Shown piece by piece: positions 32,191 through 43,655 of a stretch of 64,000 bases of DNA (positions are counted from its first letter, which is position 1; each line of letters starts with the position of its first letter). Origin of the DNA: Tricholoma matsutake (lineage: Eukaryota; Basidiomycota; Agaricomycetes; Agaricales; Tricholomataceae). The stretch covers positions 8,928,001 to 8,992,000 of the forward strand of contig AP026545.1 of assembly GCA_026075535.2 (NCBI GenBank), in the 5' to 3' direction. The position numbers and the translations under genes were made by a program. The notes under the pieces were generated by a model. The model saw only the letters and a program-made list of their open reading frames with translations. It ran no database searches and was not told where the DNA came from.

Positions 32191-35168
32191 TTAAACCACA
32201 TTCAAGTCAATGAACTCCCCTTCATCCTCTGGATCTTCCACACTAATTTCATTACCTATTTCCTCTCCCATCTGATGACCAGGCAAATGCCACTCCCCTG
32301 CTTCCAAAGACAAAATTGCACCAGTAAGGGCAATTTTAAGGTCTCCAACTTTGGCTCTTGCAGATACTTTGTCAAGATTGGGAGCACCCACATTCCTAAA
32401 TGCTCCAAGTTGTTTTCTTAGATCATTTCCTACCATCTTCTGTATCCGATCCTTGTCCAACTCCAACTGAAGTTCCTCAATTTCCTTTTTTTGTTGTGCT
32501 GCTGCTTCCTTCCGTTTATTTGCAGCCTCCTCTCACTTCTCATTTTTTTCTTGTTGATGTAGAACCATTTCCTTTTGTTTGGCCTGATCTTTTCCTTTAT
32601 ATGCACGAGCCTGCCCACGAAGAAACTTGAAATCTCCAGGTTCTGTAAATAATGCATTCATGAAGTTTTGAGTATTATTGCGTTCAAACATTGCAAGTGC
32701 ATTATAATTTGTCATGGTAAGCTGGGACTTCATTTGCATTTGAATGCGAAAAGCACCAAGTGCACCTTCATTGACATCATTTGTTGCTGGCATCCATGCA
32801 AGTTCCTTCTCTTCTACTGTAGACTGATCAATTAGTCCACCAGGTACAAACTCAGATGTAAATTGTTTCCATGTCTCCTCTGCTCCTTCAAAGAAGGCAG
32901 TAAGAAGTCCATGAATATGAGGAAATGTGGAAACTTTTTCATGAACAGCTTCAAAGATATTGGGTGAATTCCAGTTTTGTCCATCGAGTGCTGCAGTTGT
33001 AAATGAAGGAGATGGCCCAATGAGCAAATGAGGATTATGAATTATCTCTCCTATATGATCTAATACCTTGGCATGGTATGGACCAAGTTCAAGTGTATTC
33101 TGTCCAGGAGTATGAACTCTTTGCATATATGGATGAGAGATTGATTGAGCATAGAGTGATAAGACAGCAAGCTCAGAAAGGGTAGGAATATCATGAATTG
33201 CATTCCAGAAGTTCTGCTCCATATGGTTGAACTTCTTTGTGCTTTTTCAAAGTCGGTAATATTTGAGATATGCTGTAAATTGTGAAAGATGGGCTAAAAT
33301 AGCACTTGCACCATCACAGTATGATCCAAAATGTGTATTGGATGTATCAGGAAAAGTGAATTCACTCCCAACATTTTCTTGCCACCAGAAGTGAAATATA
33401 TTGTGATGCCCTTTTTTGTCATCCTTGTGATTGAAAAGTGCATCTGCCAATTGAGTTGCTTTGATTCCTCCACGTGCTGTGATTTCAAATGCTCGTTCTT
33501 GTGCTGGTGTGATTGTATTACTATCAGATACCATATCAGCAAGAACAGCAGCATTGTCATGGTTTGCAAGTAGAATAGGAGGTGTTTGCTTGTGCTCCTC
33601 CCACCATTTGGACATTGCAATATATCCACCCTGAACACTATTCAAATCCTTGTGGCAACCACAGCCAGCCCAAACAAAGTATGTCAAATGTTGTTTTTCC
33701 TTATCAGACATCATTTCATAAACATCCTTTCCTAGATCAATAACAAGATCTTCAGACATTCTTGCTAAATGAGCTTGCTGTGTTTCAAGAGGCAAAGCAT
33801 TCCATGCACCAGTTCCACCAGACTTTGAAACAACCTCACAGTATTTTGCATAGAACTTTGGCACAAGTTCTTGATTATCAGAATCAAGAATCTTTTGTTC
33901 ACCCAATTGCTGTAAAGCAGCAGACATTTTGAGCTCCTCCAGCATACGAGCATCCTTCTTTTCCTTTGCACAATGATCTGTCATCATTCCAACCAGTTTG
34001 GCAAAGATATCGACTGTACGTAGAAGTGATCCATGTCGTTTTCCCAAGGGTGAGCGATTATGTAAATCAACAACAGAATCAAGCACCAAGCTCCAATCCT
34101 TGATTGACTCTTTGCTAGAGCTATCAAAGGATGGAGTAATGCCCAAAAACTGTGTGACATGCTGTTTTTCTCCATCAGATGATTCATAGTCACTAGCCTT
34201 CAGATTGATATGCCATGAATAATACTGCACATTCCGATGACTAGTACCATCTCCACTTCCTGTTAGTGTTTCAGCTTCAGCCATTTCAAAGCCAAGTTGA
34301 ATTTGGCTAGCAACATATCCTTCCATAAGAATATGTGAAACAGTCCGATGGCTAATGGATCCTTTTGTTGTAATTCCAGCACTTTTCAAAATGGCTGTAA
34401 TCACTGTACTAACTTATTCTTTTGAACAGCCAGCTTTGACAAGTAGATGAATAAGATTCCGAGTTTCCTGGGTGTAAACACCATTGTGTAAAAGTGAATG
34501 TGTGGATTTTTCATGAACGGCCTGTTGTTGAGCCTTCTCTCTTGCCTGGATTACAGCCTTCTGTTGAAGTGTAGTAGCATTCTCACAACGCTTTGAAAAT
34601 AAGCAGCCTGAGATCGTGATTGTTTGAGATTTTTCTGTGCCAGAGCAAGCTTTCCTTTAGCCTTAGCCAGCTCTATCTGAGACCGATCCATAGTATGAAA
34701 AAGTTGATCCTGTAGATTGGAGTGCTTCTTTTCAAGCTGTGCCAGACTTTCACCACATGAAGTAGTATCACAAATTAGCTGCTTTTGTTCAGCAAGATGC
34801 TGTGCATTAGTCGCCTGAAGGATTTCTATTTTACTTTCAAGAAAATCCTTGTGAGCTGCACCATGCTGATGTGCATGATGTTCAACACAGAAACATTGGT
34901 AAAGCTCAGCTGATCGAGATTGTTCTACTTTTAAAACCTCCAAAGCCTTGGAAAGCTCAGCCTCCAATAAAGACACTAGATTAGATAATGCCAGTTTGGA
35001 TGCTTGCAATGTGTCAATAGTGGCCTTTGCCTCTGAAAAATGTGCTGCAAGTTCAGTGTTTCCACCATCAAGATTGGAAGTGAGATGTTGGGTTGGTAGG
35101 TCCAGTCGGGCTGCATTGAATCCAGCTATATTCTTCTTTTGGGAAGCAGTAGCTGCTTTTGGTGGCAT
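32191..35168 (-). pseudogene. Large unassigned Agaricomycete gene, possible transposase
   Basis: ATG at 35168 (MPPKAATASQKKN) opens a coiled-coil N-terminal third (SLLEAELSKALEVLKVEQS). The body follows, with SGDGTSHRN, HINLKASDYESSDGEKQ, VWAGCGCHKDLNSVQGG, LANHDNAAVL, FPDTSNTHFGSYCDGA and ATNDVNEGALGAFR. A basic/acidic tail ends at 32191. The acids in SGDGT, HDNAA and NDVNEG suggest an RNase-H-fold DDE enzyme; that is inference. Lesions: a frameshift near 34585, TAA near 34413, TGA at 33247-33249 and TGA at 32533-32535; all stops stay in one frame. I recall similar multicopy proteins in mushroom genomes but no described family name. Length is about 990 codons. Confidence 0.6.
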
Positions 35169-36275
35169 GTTGTTGAATAATCTAGATTTGATTATTATTA
35201 GTTTTAAGAGCATGCAAATATAATGTAATTTGGGTACCTTTGGTAGGAAATTGCAGAAATATGGTTACAGTAATATATTGGATTGTCTTCTTCGCCAGAT
35301 GGTATTGTATAACCACCCATCTTCAATCTGGTCCACAACTGCCCAGACTTGAAAGAGAATGTGTATCTACAAACTTGGATATAATGGTGAAGGTATCTAC
35401 AGAAATGTACTAATTCCAGGTCCACACAGTTGTCTGGAATGGGGCAGTCATAGGATGTGCACCCCCTTTCTCAACTTGGCACCACCCAAGTGGGTCTGCT
35501 TTGTTGAAGACTACAAAAGACTGAATAGATCTGTATGAATGTACCACAACTGTTAGGGTAGGGAGAAATGAGTCTCAGTGGTTTGTCCACCATGATATAT
35601 GAAATGACATGCTTGTACCATGCAGTTTCAGCATGTTGTTGCCACATATGACTGTGGGAACACACTACAGTGGTGGGTAACCCTTCTGAGGAATAGAACT
35701 CAGCATAGAGTACACGGATTGCTTAGGTGTGAGAGAGTGGTGCAAACAGAATTTTTTGTGCTCTATAAGCCTCTGGACACAAAAATTCGAATTTTTTAAT
35801 TTAAACCATTTAAATCAGCAAATTCTACCCCAAAATGAGGTGTTTAATGATGAAGAAGCACTATTTTAGAAAAATGGCCTCCAGAGACGTGAAGAGCACA
35901 AAAAATCAGTAAGGGTTGCCTCCAGGACCTTAGCTGTATGATCAGGATACAAAGAGTTCTATAGGTTTGAGTTTTCAGCCTATTTGAAGGGGGTTTTTGG
36001 CTGGTGTTTGCTGAGATATGTATATTCAAGAGCTTTTATTGATCATCTAGCATAACAGAACCATTGTACATATATATTAAATGATCTTGAAAGTGACTCC
36101 GAGCCAGTGGTGCTTTTGTGCCCACTTAAAATTGCTTGGGTCACTTGTTGGAGTGTCACATGACGCTTGGACATCACGTGGCATCACCAAGCGCTTTTGG
36201 CAATATGCGGGGATTGCCCACTCCCAGTTGTTGTACCATGCGGTAACATTCAGAATATAATACCAGCAAATTATT

Positions 36276-36617
36276 ACAGTGCTTTGCATAATAAACCGGA
36301 GTGATCACCACAAAATTTCTTGTTTGTAGCAACCAAACATGGCTCATGTAATGCAACATTTGTAACCCATCACACTAGCCTGCAGTGCCAACATGGACAA
36401 ATACAGAAAAGAAAGCACGGCGAAGAGACAGTGACAGTCATAGTGAATAGATGAGAATACAACCCAGGTGCGAGGAGATGGACGTTGGGTTGGGAAACAT
36501 TGAAATGATCATCGATGTGACTGAGTGACACTGCCGGGTTCTATTTTAGGTGAAGACAAAGCTAACCAAACAAGAAATTTTGTGGTGATTGCTCTGGTTT
36601 ATTATGCAAAGCACTGT
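36276..36617. repeat. 50-bp inverted repeat, 242-bp spacer
   Basis: 36276-36325 (ACAGTGCTTTGCATAATAAA...) is the inverse of 36568-36617, with about three mismatches. It could be the arms of a small transposon or an inverted duplication. The surrounding 35214-36941 contains no supported gene. Confidence 0.7.
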
Positions 36618-36941
36618 AGGCCTTAAAGCTTACTATCATTGACCCAGTAGTGCAAGAATCTTGCACGCATGTTCCCATTATCTGTAAATCATACATAGCC
36701 TAATATTGAGTGCACCAAACCAATGCTATACATATTGGTAACTTCCTAATTATTTTTCAGAGGAGATGACACATGTTGTGTGTTGCCATGATCCTCCGAA
36801 CCAGGGGGTCTTTTCATCTGCCAAAATCTTGCAATAGTAATGCAATGTCACACTTTGTAACATTGCTGATATCCTGCCATCTGTGTTGGAAGCAAGTGCC
36901 AAATTGTCTGTTCATTCAATTGCTTCTCTTCTCTTCACTTG

Positions 36942-37517
36942 ATGTCTGACACCACACATGTTTCTGAATCTGTCGATGAACTCAATGAACCTCTTCATAC
37001 CCATCCAAAGCTTCAAGCTTGACCAGAAGAAATCTCAAATCTCTTGGCTCATTACTGATACATGCTTCAGCTGCTTGACTCTGGTCCTCACACCGTCTCA
37101 CTCATGCCATCTGCTATGACTCGTCATGATCTGACAACAGTCCTGGATCACTACTCCCATCTGCTCCATCTTCTTGACACCAATTTTATTGCTGACACCC
37201 AGTCTTATGCTGAATTGCAATCACTCATTTGGAACCAGCATGATGAAGCAGTAGCATTCAGAAATGAGATGAGAATCCGTTTCAACAACCTGGAGCTTCA
37301 AGTACTTGGTCGGCTACAGGGATTGGAGAATCAGATTGTGTCATTAGGTGATCTAGTTCTTGACAGCCAACATGGTGTGTGCTCATGTCCTTTCTGTGTC
37401 TATGCTGATCAATATGCAGAGAATTCACCTTGCTCTCATCCAAGCTATTCAACTTTCCCCAAATATCTGCTGCCATCAACATCCTACCGCTCATCCTCAC
37501 CAGCCCAACCTCAATAG
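36942..37517 (+). pseudogene. Hypothetical gene with two in-frame TGA
   Basis: ATG at 36942 begins MSDTTHVSESVDELNEP. TGA codons after HPKLQA and after NLLAHY interrupt one continuous frame of about 190 codons, which then reads MLQLLDSGPHTVSLMPS, FRNEMRIRFNNLELQVL and a cysteine-containing end, HGVCSCPFCVYADQY. The middle is predicted helical. Function unknown. Both stops fit CGA to TGA. It faces the pogo transposase at 37666-40158 tail to tail. Confidence 0.5.
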
Positions 37518-37665
37518 CATCTCATGTTTTTCATGCTTCATATGCTACTTTTTGTGAATAGACAACCATGAAATGCAATTGTAATAATACACAGAACATG
37601 CAGTAGTGATACAACAAAACAGCTTGTAAGAACAAGCCGAGATGGATAGAAACAAGCAAAATAAC

Positions 37666-40158
37666 TTAATGAAATGAAAAGGACCACTCAGAGTCGCTTT
37701 GCATATGGGTCCACAGATGCTGCAAGGGAACACCCTGATGGGGACAGTGTGCTGGGTATGGAACTTGAAGATGAGGCTGAACAGACCAAGGTCCCATCGA
37801 CTGAGGAACTTGAAAGTGGGGAAGATATGTTGTGTTCGAGGCTTGAGGAGGCAATGACAGCCCTGCCTGAGGGATATTTGTGTGTTCACAAAGTCCAACC
37901 CTGTCTTGCCAATTGTCCACCATAGCTACAATAGGAGGTCCATCCAATGCTTTCCACTTTTGAGCACGACAACTAAACAGGCCAATGTAACAATCATCCT
38001 CTTTGAGTGAGCCATTTTCATCTGAATTGAAATGATTGTTGATCTGGGTAATCAGAACCTCGCATGTACCAAGCTCAGCTAACCTGAGTGTCCATGCGAT
38101 ATCATAGAGAAAAGGCAGCTTCTGACTGGCCAGTGCACCCTCAAATACCATTCCTGTTTTACCTTCTCTCAGTCTTTGAACATGGTTTTCAGCCTCCACA
38201 TCCTTCTTCTTCTGTGAGATTTCCTCAGCTTTCTTTTCTGTCTCCAGGTGAGTAGCCCTTTGTTCAGCTGCAATGCAATGACCTTCTTGCATTGTCACAA
38301 CTCCACCAGTTACAATGACATTGTGGGTACTTGTTTTCTTGGTTGCCTTGGAGTTAAGTTTTGACTGTAAAGATTTCATGTACTAGAGCATGAGTGGCTG
38401 CCTCATCTTGCTGTTGTCAAGCTTCATTGTGTTGTCTTTGATACTTGGCATAGCATGCCTCATAGGCCCTGAGATGCTCATTATCATCTAGGTAATCATT
38501 GTCATCCATGTCTGAGTCTGAGTCATGATAAATCTGGCAAGAGAGGGACTGAAAAGGAGGGAGTTCTGCAGAATCCACCTCGTTTCCAGAAGCTACATTG
38601 AGACCAGAAGTCACATCAAGGCCAGAAGCTGTGTTGACATTAGAACCAGGAACCACATTAGCACCAGAAGCTGTATTAGTACCAGCAGACGTAGTACCAG
38701 AGGACGTCACCACATTGACACTGGCAGAGGATGTGGAGGCCACTGAATCTGCAGCTGAGCAAGATCGAGTCCGAGAAGCTGGTCCAAAGAAAGCATTGTT
38801 ACTCCTGGCAGATTTGAGTTCATTGTCATCAGATTCATCACCAGATCCATCATCAGAAGAATCTTCATCAACTGGGACAGGAAGCATAGGAAAGCTGTCA
38901 GGGAGATGAAGAAAAGTGGAGGAAGAGTGGCTAGGTGCAAAGTCCGCTTCTGTGAACATCTTGGGTGTACATTTTGGTCCGTCATCACCAACATCAATGC
39001 CCGACTTCTCCCAAGTTTCTTGATGGTGTCAACTTTGAAAGATTCTTTCTGACCAAGCATATATTCCCTTACAAAATCCTTGGCAGCAAGAGGCTCTCCA
39101 GTAGTCTGATATACATGATCACACCATTTATTCCAAGCATGCTTCAGTGGTCCAAACGCACCAACATCACAGGGTTGCAAGCGATGGGTCATATGAGGTG
39201 GTAAGCAAAAGAGAATGATGTTGTGCCACATGGCCATGTCAATCATCTCTAGTGTAACATGAGAACCATGGCCATCATACAACAAAACAATAGGTTTTGA
39301 CAAATCTGCATGCGCTTTCACACCAGGAATGAATGACATTTCTAGCCATCTGATGCAGATGTTGTCGTCTGTCCAGCCATTGGCCATTGTAGCAATCCTG
39401 TACATTGCTTAGTTGAGAAGAGCAATCATGATACAGGGAAGACATACACAATTCCATCTTCAGCTTCATACCAGTCCTCCATATGTTGAACACCAGAAAA
39501 CACGAAGCATGGCTTGATTGTGGAAGTTCCATCTGCACACACCATCTCAAGAATTGTTATGAGCTCCAGGTTGTCGCTCTTGTGATTGATCATGGGTAGC
39601 AAATAAATACAATTCTCCAGTATCTTTACAACCTCCTCCAATTTGACATCCAATTTCGTCAAAGTTATGAAGGTTATTCAATGGGACGCCTTCACCATTG
39701 AAGACATTTTGCAAGCATTCGAAATGCTGGTTTACAGTAGTATAATTGAAGCATTTGGCGCAAGCTGGATCAAGGCCTACATGACGTCCTAGAGTGCAGT
39801 CTATGTGCTGATGGAGGAATCAATAAACCCATTTGTGAAAGGGTGATTTTCCACAGAGTGCAAAGACTTTTGGAGCCAGAGTCATCCCACTGAGAGCCAG
39901 AAACTTAACCCATTCCTTGAGAACCTTCTCTTGACCATAATTCAGGAGTTGTTGATGAAGGTGTGCTTTGCACCGTGAAGCTGCTCAGCCATTGACACGT
40001 CACCAGATTGTTGTATAGTGTGAGCCCAAAGCATGTGCCCAAGCAGCAGCAGCAGCACTACGACAAGTCCCATCCTGCACATCCTTGACAGCTACTTGTA
40101 TCCTGTCCTCAAGTGCCTGGTCATGTTTGGCCTTCAAATGATATTGCTTTGCTTGCAT
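37666..40158 (-). pseudogene. pogo/Fot1-like transposase (CENP-B HTH plus DDE_1)
   Basis: ATG at 40158 starts the DNA-binding region (MQAKQYHLKAKHDQALEDRI), and a CENP-B-type segment follows (WVKFLALSGMTLAPKVFALC, GLDPACAKCFNYTTVNQHF). The DDE_1 core is in two frames: DNLELITILEMVCADGTST, then VLLYDGHGSHVTLEMIDMA and HRLQPCDVGAFGPLKHAW. A Ser/Asp-rich C-terminus (38417-38959) and a charged tail in another frame (37666-38379; AEEISQKKKDVEAENH) complete it. Several frameshifts and stops, for example near 39410, 38960 and 38400, inactivate it. The family belongs to the Tc1/mariner superfamily. Confidence 0.75.
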
Positions 40159-41155
40159 GTTAGGCTTGAATGATCTGTGGGCTAAGTCGAGAGGAATAGC
40201 ACAGATGGAGTAGCAATAGCAGTGTGATTATTCAATAGTGTATTTAATAGCAATAAAAACAAGCTAGGAGGAAAATCAGCTAGCAAATGACTCCTGCACG
40301 CGGTGGTGAGCAGTGCAAGAGTCACATCAATGAGCTGAGTTTGAATTGACCTTGCATTGCACATGTCACGCTGATCCACTGCCTTTCTTGCAAGAATTAG
40401 CTAGGACCCATTTTCTCGGTGTTCCACATGGAAATTTGTGCAGTGTATTGGGGAGGGGCATATCAATCACATCCAAGGATTTTTTTGAGGGAAAGTGCCT
40501 TAGTTACACGATCAAGTGTTTACCAATCAGAAGTGATCATTGCGAGAGCCGTTTTTTGCACTGATCTGATTTTTAACCATCCAAGTAAATCTGCTATCAC
40601 TTTGTTGTATATGATAGATAAGGTCATATTACATGTATATAGATGTCTGATTTTTTGCCAAGGGACAGGAGTGTTGTGTGAGAAATTCAAAATCTTGCAC
40701 TACTGTGTCATCTTGCAATACTGGGGCAATGATAGTAGATGCCTAGTCCAGGTAGTCATGTGACCATGTAGTTAGTAGACAGTCACACATGTCATAGTCA
40801 CATTATCATTATACTGCACCATAGCATGTCCAGCAAGGAGACACTCTGGCATCTCCATCTTGGTGATGAGAGCGCGATTCAACATACTCACTACTTCTAT
40901 CTATTTTGCTAGCTTCAGCTCTTATTCTCATGAGCCACGTCACCATTACCAGAAAGTCTGTACCTTGGAAAGTCCATCTGACTGTCCAGCTGTCCAACTG
41001 TTTGCACACATTTTTCCACCGCCATGTCTGAGTCTTCCTTCAACCCACATTCCTAAGTTGATGATCCCCAGCGGTAAGTGGGATTTCATGCACCCACCCT
41101 GTATAGAATTGACACCTGTGCATTTTTAGAGACCTCTCAGGAACAATGTCCCACC
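40159..41155. other. Interval without a supported gene
   Basis: Short open frames on both strands show no motif and mixed composition. The first 150 bp are probably upstream sequence of the pogo-like transposase. Nothing with matched terminal repeats was found. Confidence 0.4.
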
Positions 41156-41325
41156 GTGGCTTGAGCCACATTTTTTGCTATCTTGGGAAATAAATTATAT
41201 AAAATCACTGAAGTATTTGAGGAGCTAGATCCCATCAAAAGCCAAGGGGTCTCCTGCCAACTCTAAGTGATTGGAGTAGCTGTTCCTGAGGTATTTAGGC
41301 AGCCTTGAAACAGCTCAAGCCAAGC

Positions 41326-41665
41326 TAGGGTGTAGCATGGGTCACACCATGGGTAAGATTTCACACACCGCACTCGCACCTGCCAACACCGCACCCGTTC
41401 TAACACCGCAAACCGCAGTGACAGGTTTTTCCATGGTCTGTCATGAAACACCACAGGTGTGACACCACATATATACACCATGGATTTTTGCCTCGAATTT
41501 GATGTTCTATGCTATTAAACATCCTGTGTTTGTATGGTATAAGCCCTTAACTAACATAACTACACCCTGTACATAATACCTAAGCTATAGATACTTTTTT
41601 AAATTTGAATAACATGAGCAATGGGATTTTATTTAATCATGCTTATCATCCACATGCAAAAAAAT
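41326..41665. mobile_element. Left end of a second family A element
   Basis: It starts TAGGGTGTAGCATGGGTCAC and stays similar to 2654-2940 for about 270 bp (CACACCGCAC, then CAACACCGCACCC, ACACCATGG, AACTACACC). The right end is missing. Element C begins directly after it, so C may have inserted here or replaced the rest. Confidence 0.7.
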
Positions 41666-41929
41666 GAGTACTTTACACTCCCCCACCTGTTCCAGTTGGA
41701 TTCTGGTTCGTCCGGCCAGAATTTCCGGAATTTCTGGAATCTGGTGGAATTTTTTTTGTATGTAGTGTTCCCTATGCAGCACAATTCCGGTCACAATAAG
41801 GATCCAATTTACAGCCAGAATCCCTGGAATCTGACCAGACTCATCACAACTGTAATAACAGGAATAACCAGACTAACCAGAATAACCGGAATGCATGTGC
41901 TTTCCCAAATAAAAGTTTGACACACATCA

Positions 41930-41995
41930 AGAATTGAACACTCGACCTTGGGTCTGCATACATAACAGCATGCTTAACCACTGAGCTACCAAGCA
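41930..41995 (-). other. tRNA-like head, minus
   Basis: The minus strand reads TAGCTCAGTGGTTAAG (A box, 41973-41988), then GGTCGAGTGTTCAATTC (B box, 41931-41947). It is closer to a real tRNA than the other heads but lacks a pairing acceptor stem. It faces left, out of element C. Confidence 0.6.
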
Positions 41996-42229
41996 ATTAT
42001 TCTTGGGCATACATTTAATACTTTTATTACCCAACCAAGGTACGTAGTTAATCACAGCCATTAAATGGAATAATTAATAAGTATGCATACACATGACACG
42101 TGACACATGACTGCCAGCTCACAACCACCACCACTACTGTTGCCAATGCTGCCTCCTCCTCTCCACTCTACCACCACCACTGCGTGCGCACCCACCACCA
42201 CCATCACCACCTTCAAATGAGCCAACTGG

Positions 42230-42800
42230 ACAGAACGCAGGCCCAAACAATGCATATCGCGTCGTTCGGGGCCTAAGTATGTTTTTTTTGTTTGCTTCTT
42301 GTTTTTTCACACTAACTAACTTGTTTTGTTTGTTTTATAGGTTCTACTCAACTGCTAGACATAACATGGGCCCAAACGATGTGATTGGAGAGAACACAGG
42401 CCCAAACAATGCAGATCACATTGTTTGGGCCCTAAGTAAGGTTTTTTTCATTTGCTTTTTGTTTTTATAAACTAACTAACCTTTTTTTTAGCTTTCTAGG
42501 TTATAATCTACTGGCAACAATGCCACCACTTGCAAACGAGCCAACGTGGGCCCAAACAACGCAGATCGCGTCGTTTGGGCCCTACATAAGTTTTTTTTGT
42601 TTGGTTTTTGTTTTAATAAACTAACTAACTCATTTTTTTAGTTTTCTAGGTTATAATCTACTAGTAATGATGCCACCACCTGCAAACAAGCCAACATGGG
42701 CCCAAACGATGCAGATTGCGTCATTTGGGCCCTATGTGAGTTTTTTTCATTTGCTTTTTGTTTTTATAAACTAACTAATTGTAATTAATTACAATTATCC
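42230..42800 (+). repeat. Four hairpin/intron modules in element C
   Basis: Hairpins lie at 42240-42273, 42399-42431, 42548-42582 and 42698-42732. They are followed by donor-like GTATGT, GTAAGG, ATAAGT and GTGAGT, a T-rich tract, AACTAACTAAC, and usually TTTCTAGGTTATAATCTACT. Spacing is about 150-160 bp. A frame through the second reads GPNNADHIVWALSK. The pattern is exon-like hairpin plus ~70-nt intron, repeated head to tail. Confidence 0.6.
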
Positions 42801-42912
42801 CCACTCCCTCGCATTCAATGTGAGGGATGTGGTTAATTAAAAAAATTTGATCTTAACTACTTTGAAAAAAATTAGAGTGTCATGAATAAACATTATATTA
42901 CTAACTAATAAT

Positions 42913-43000
42913 TCTCCTGTGGCTCAACTGGTTAAGCACACATGTTTGGTTTGTCATGTGATCACTCTAATCAAGATGTCTTGAGTTCAATCCTTACTCT
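42913..43000 (+). other. tRNA-like head, plus
   Basis: CTCCTGTGGCTCAACTGGTT carries an A-box-like TGGCTCAACTGGTTAAGC (42920-42937). GAGTTCAATCC at 42983-42993 is B-box-like. It faces right, into the tandem repeats and right end of element C. Confidence 0.55.
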
Positions 43001-43084
43001 GCACAAATGTATTTTGTAGGCACTTTGACAACTTAAGACTTGAAATTTGACTATCCATTAGGGTATATACTCTAAGTTGAGGAT

Positions 43085-43282
43085 CTGGAGTAACCAGAAT
43101 CTGGTCGGAATAACCAGAATAACTGGACTCCAACTGGAATAACTGGACTCCAATCGGAATAACTGGACTCTGACTGGAATAACTGGACTCTGACCAGAAT
43201 AACTGGACTCCAATCGGAATAACTGGACTCTGACCAGAATAACTGGACTCCAACCCTGGAATAACTGGACTCCGACTGGAAT
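43085..43282. repeat. 20-bp tandem array, right subterminal repeat of element C
   Basis: About nine units of the type AATAACTGGACTCCAATCGG repeat with small changes. The GGACTCC word is shared with the subterminal arrays of element B. Confidence 0.8.
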
Positions 43283-43655
43283 AGGTGGGGGAGGGTATTC
43301 TCAAAACCTCAGAAAATGTATAGACTGGAAAATTTGTTTTATGTTTAATATGTTTAATTCTGTAAAAACCACTGAGGCATAATGACAAAACCTTTTCAAT
43401 CATGTATTGACATTGTGTACAAAAAGTCCTGAAATTCCAGGATAAGTTGTAAGGCTTTAACAAGCAGATTACATCTTAAAATTCCAAAAGACTGTTACAT
43501 AACCATGGACTGGACCTTCAAACACTAATCTCAGGAACCACTTCTCCGATGGCTTAGAGTTGGCAGGAGACCCCTTGGCTTTTGATGGGATCTAGCTCCT
43601 CAAATATTTTAGTGATTTTACATAATTTATTTCCCAAGATAGCAAAAAACGCGGC

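Larger units (their letters stand above)
41666..43302. mobile_element. Palindromic tRNA-headed element C
   Basis: The left end GAGTACTTTACACTCCCCCA and the right end (inverse GAGAATACCCTCCCCCACCT) match element B, with damage at the right. The inward order is the same: subterminal repeats (CCGGAAT/GGAATT left; AACTGGACTCCAATCGGAAT-type right), then outward-facing tRNA-like heads, then four plus-oriented hairpin/intron modules. There is no protein gene. No clean 8-bp TSD was found (AAAAAAAT and AAAACCTC). Confidence 0.6.
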
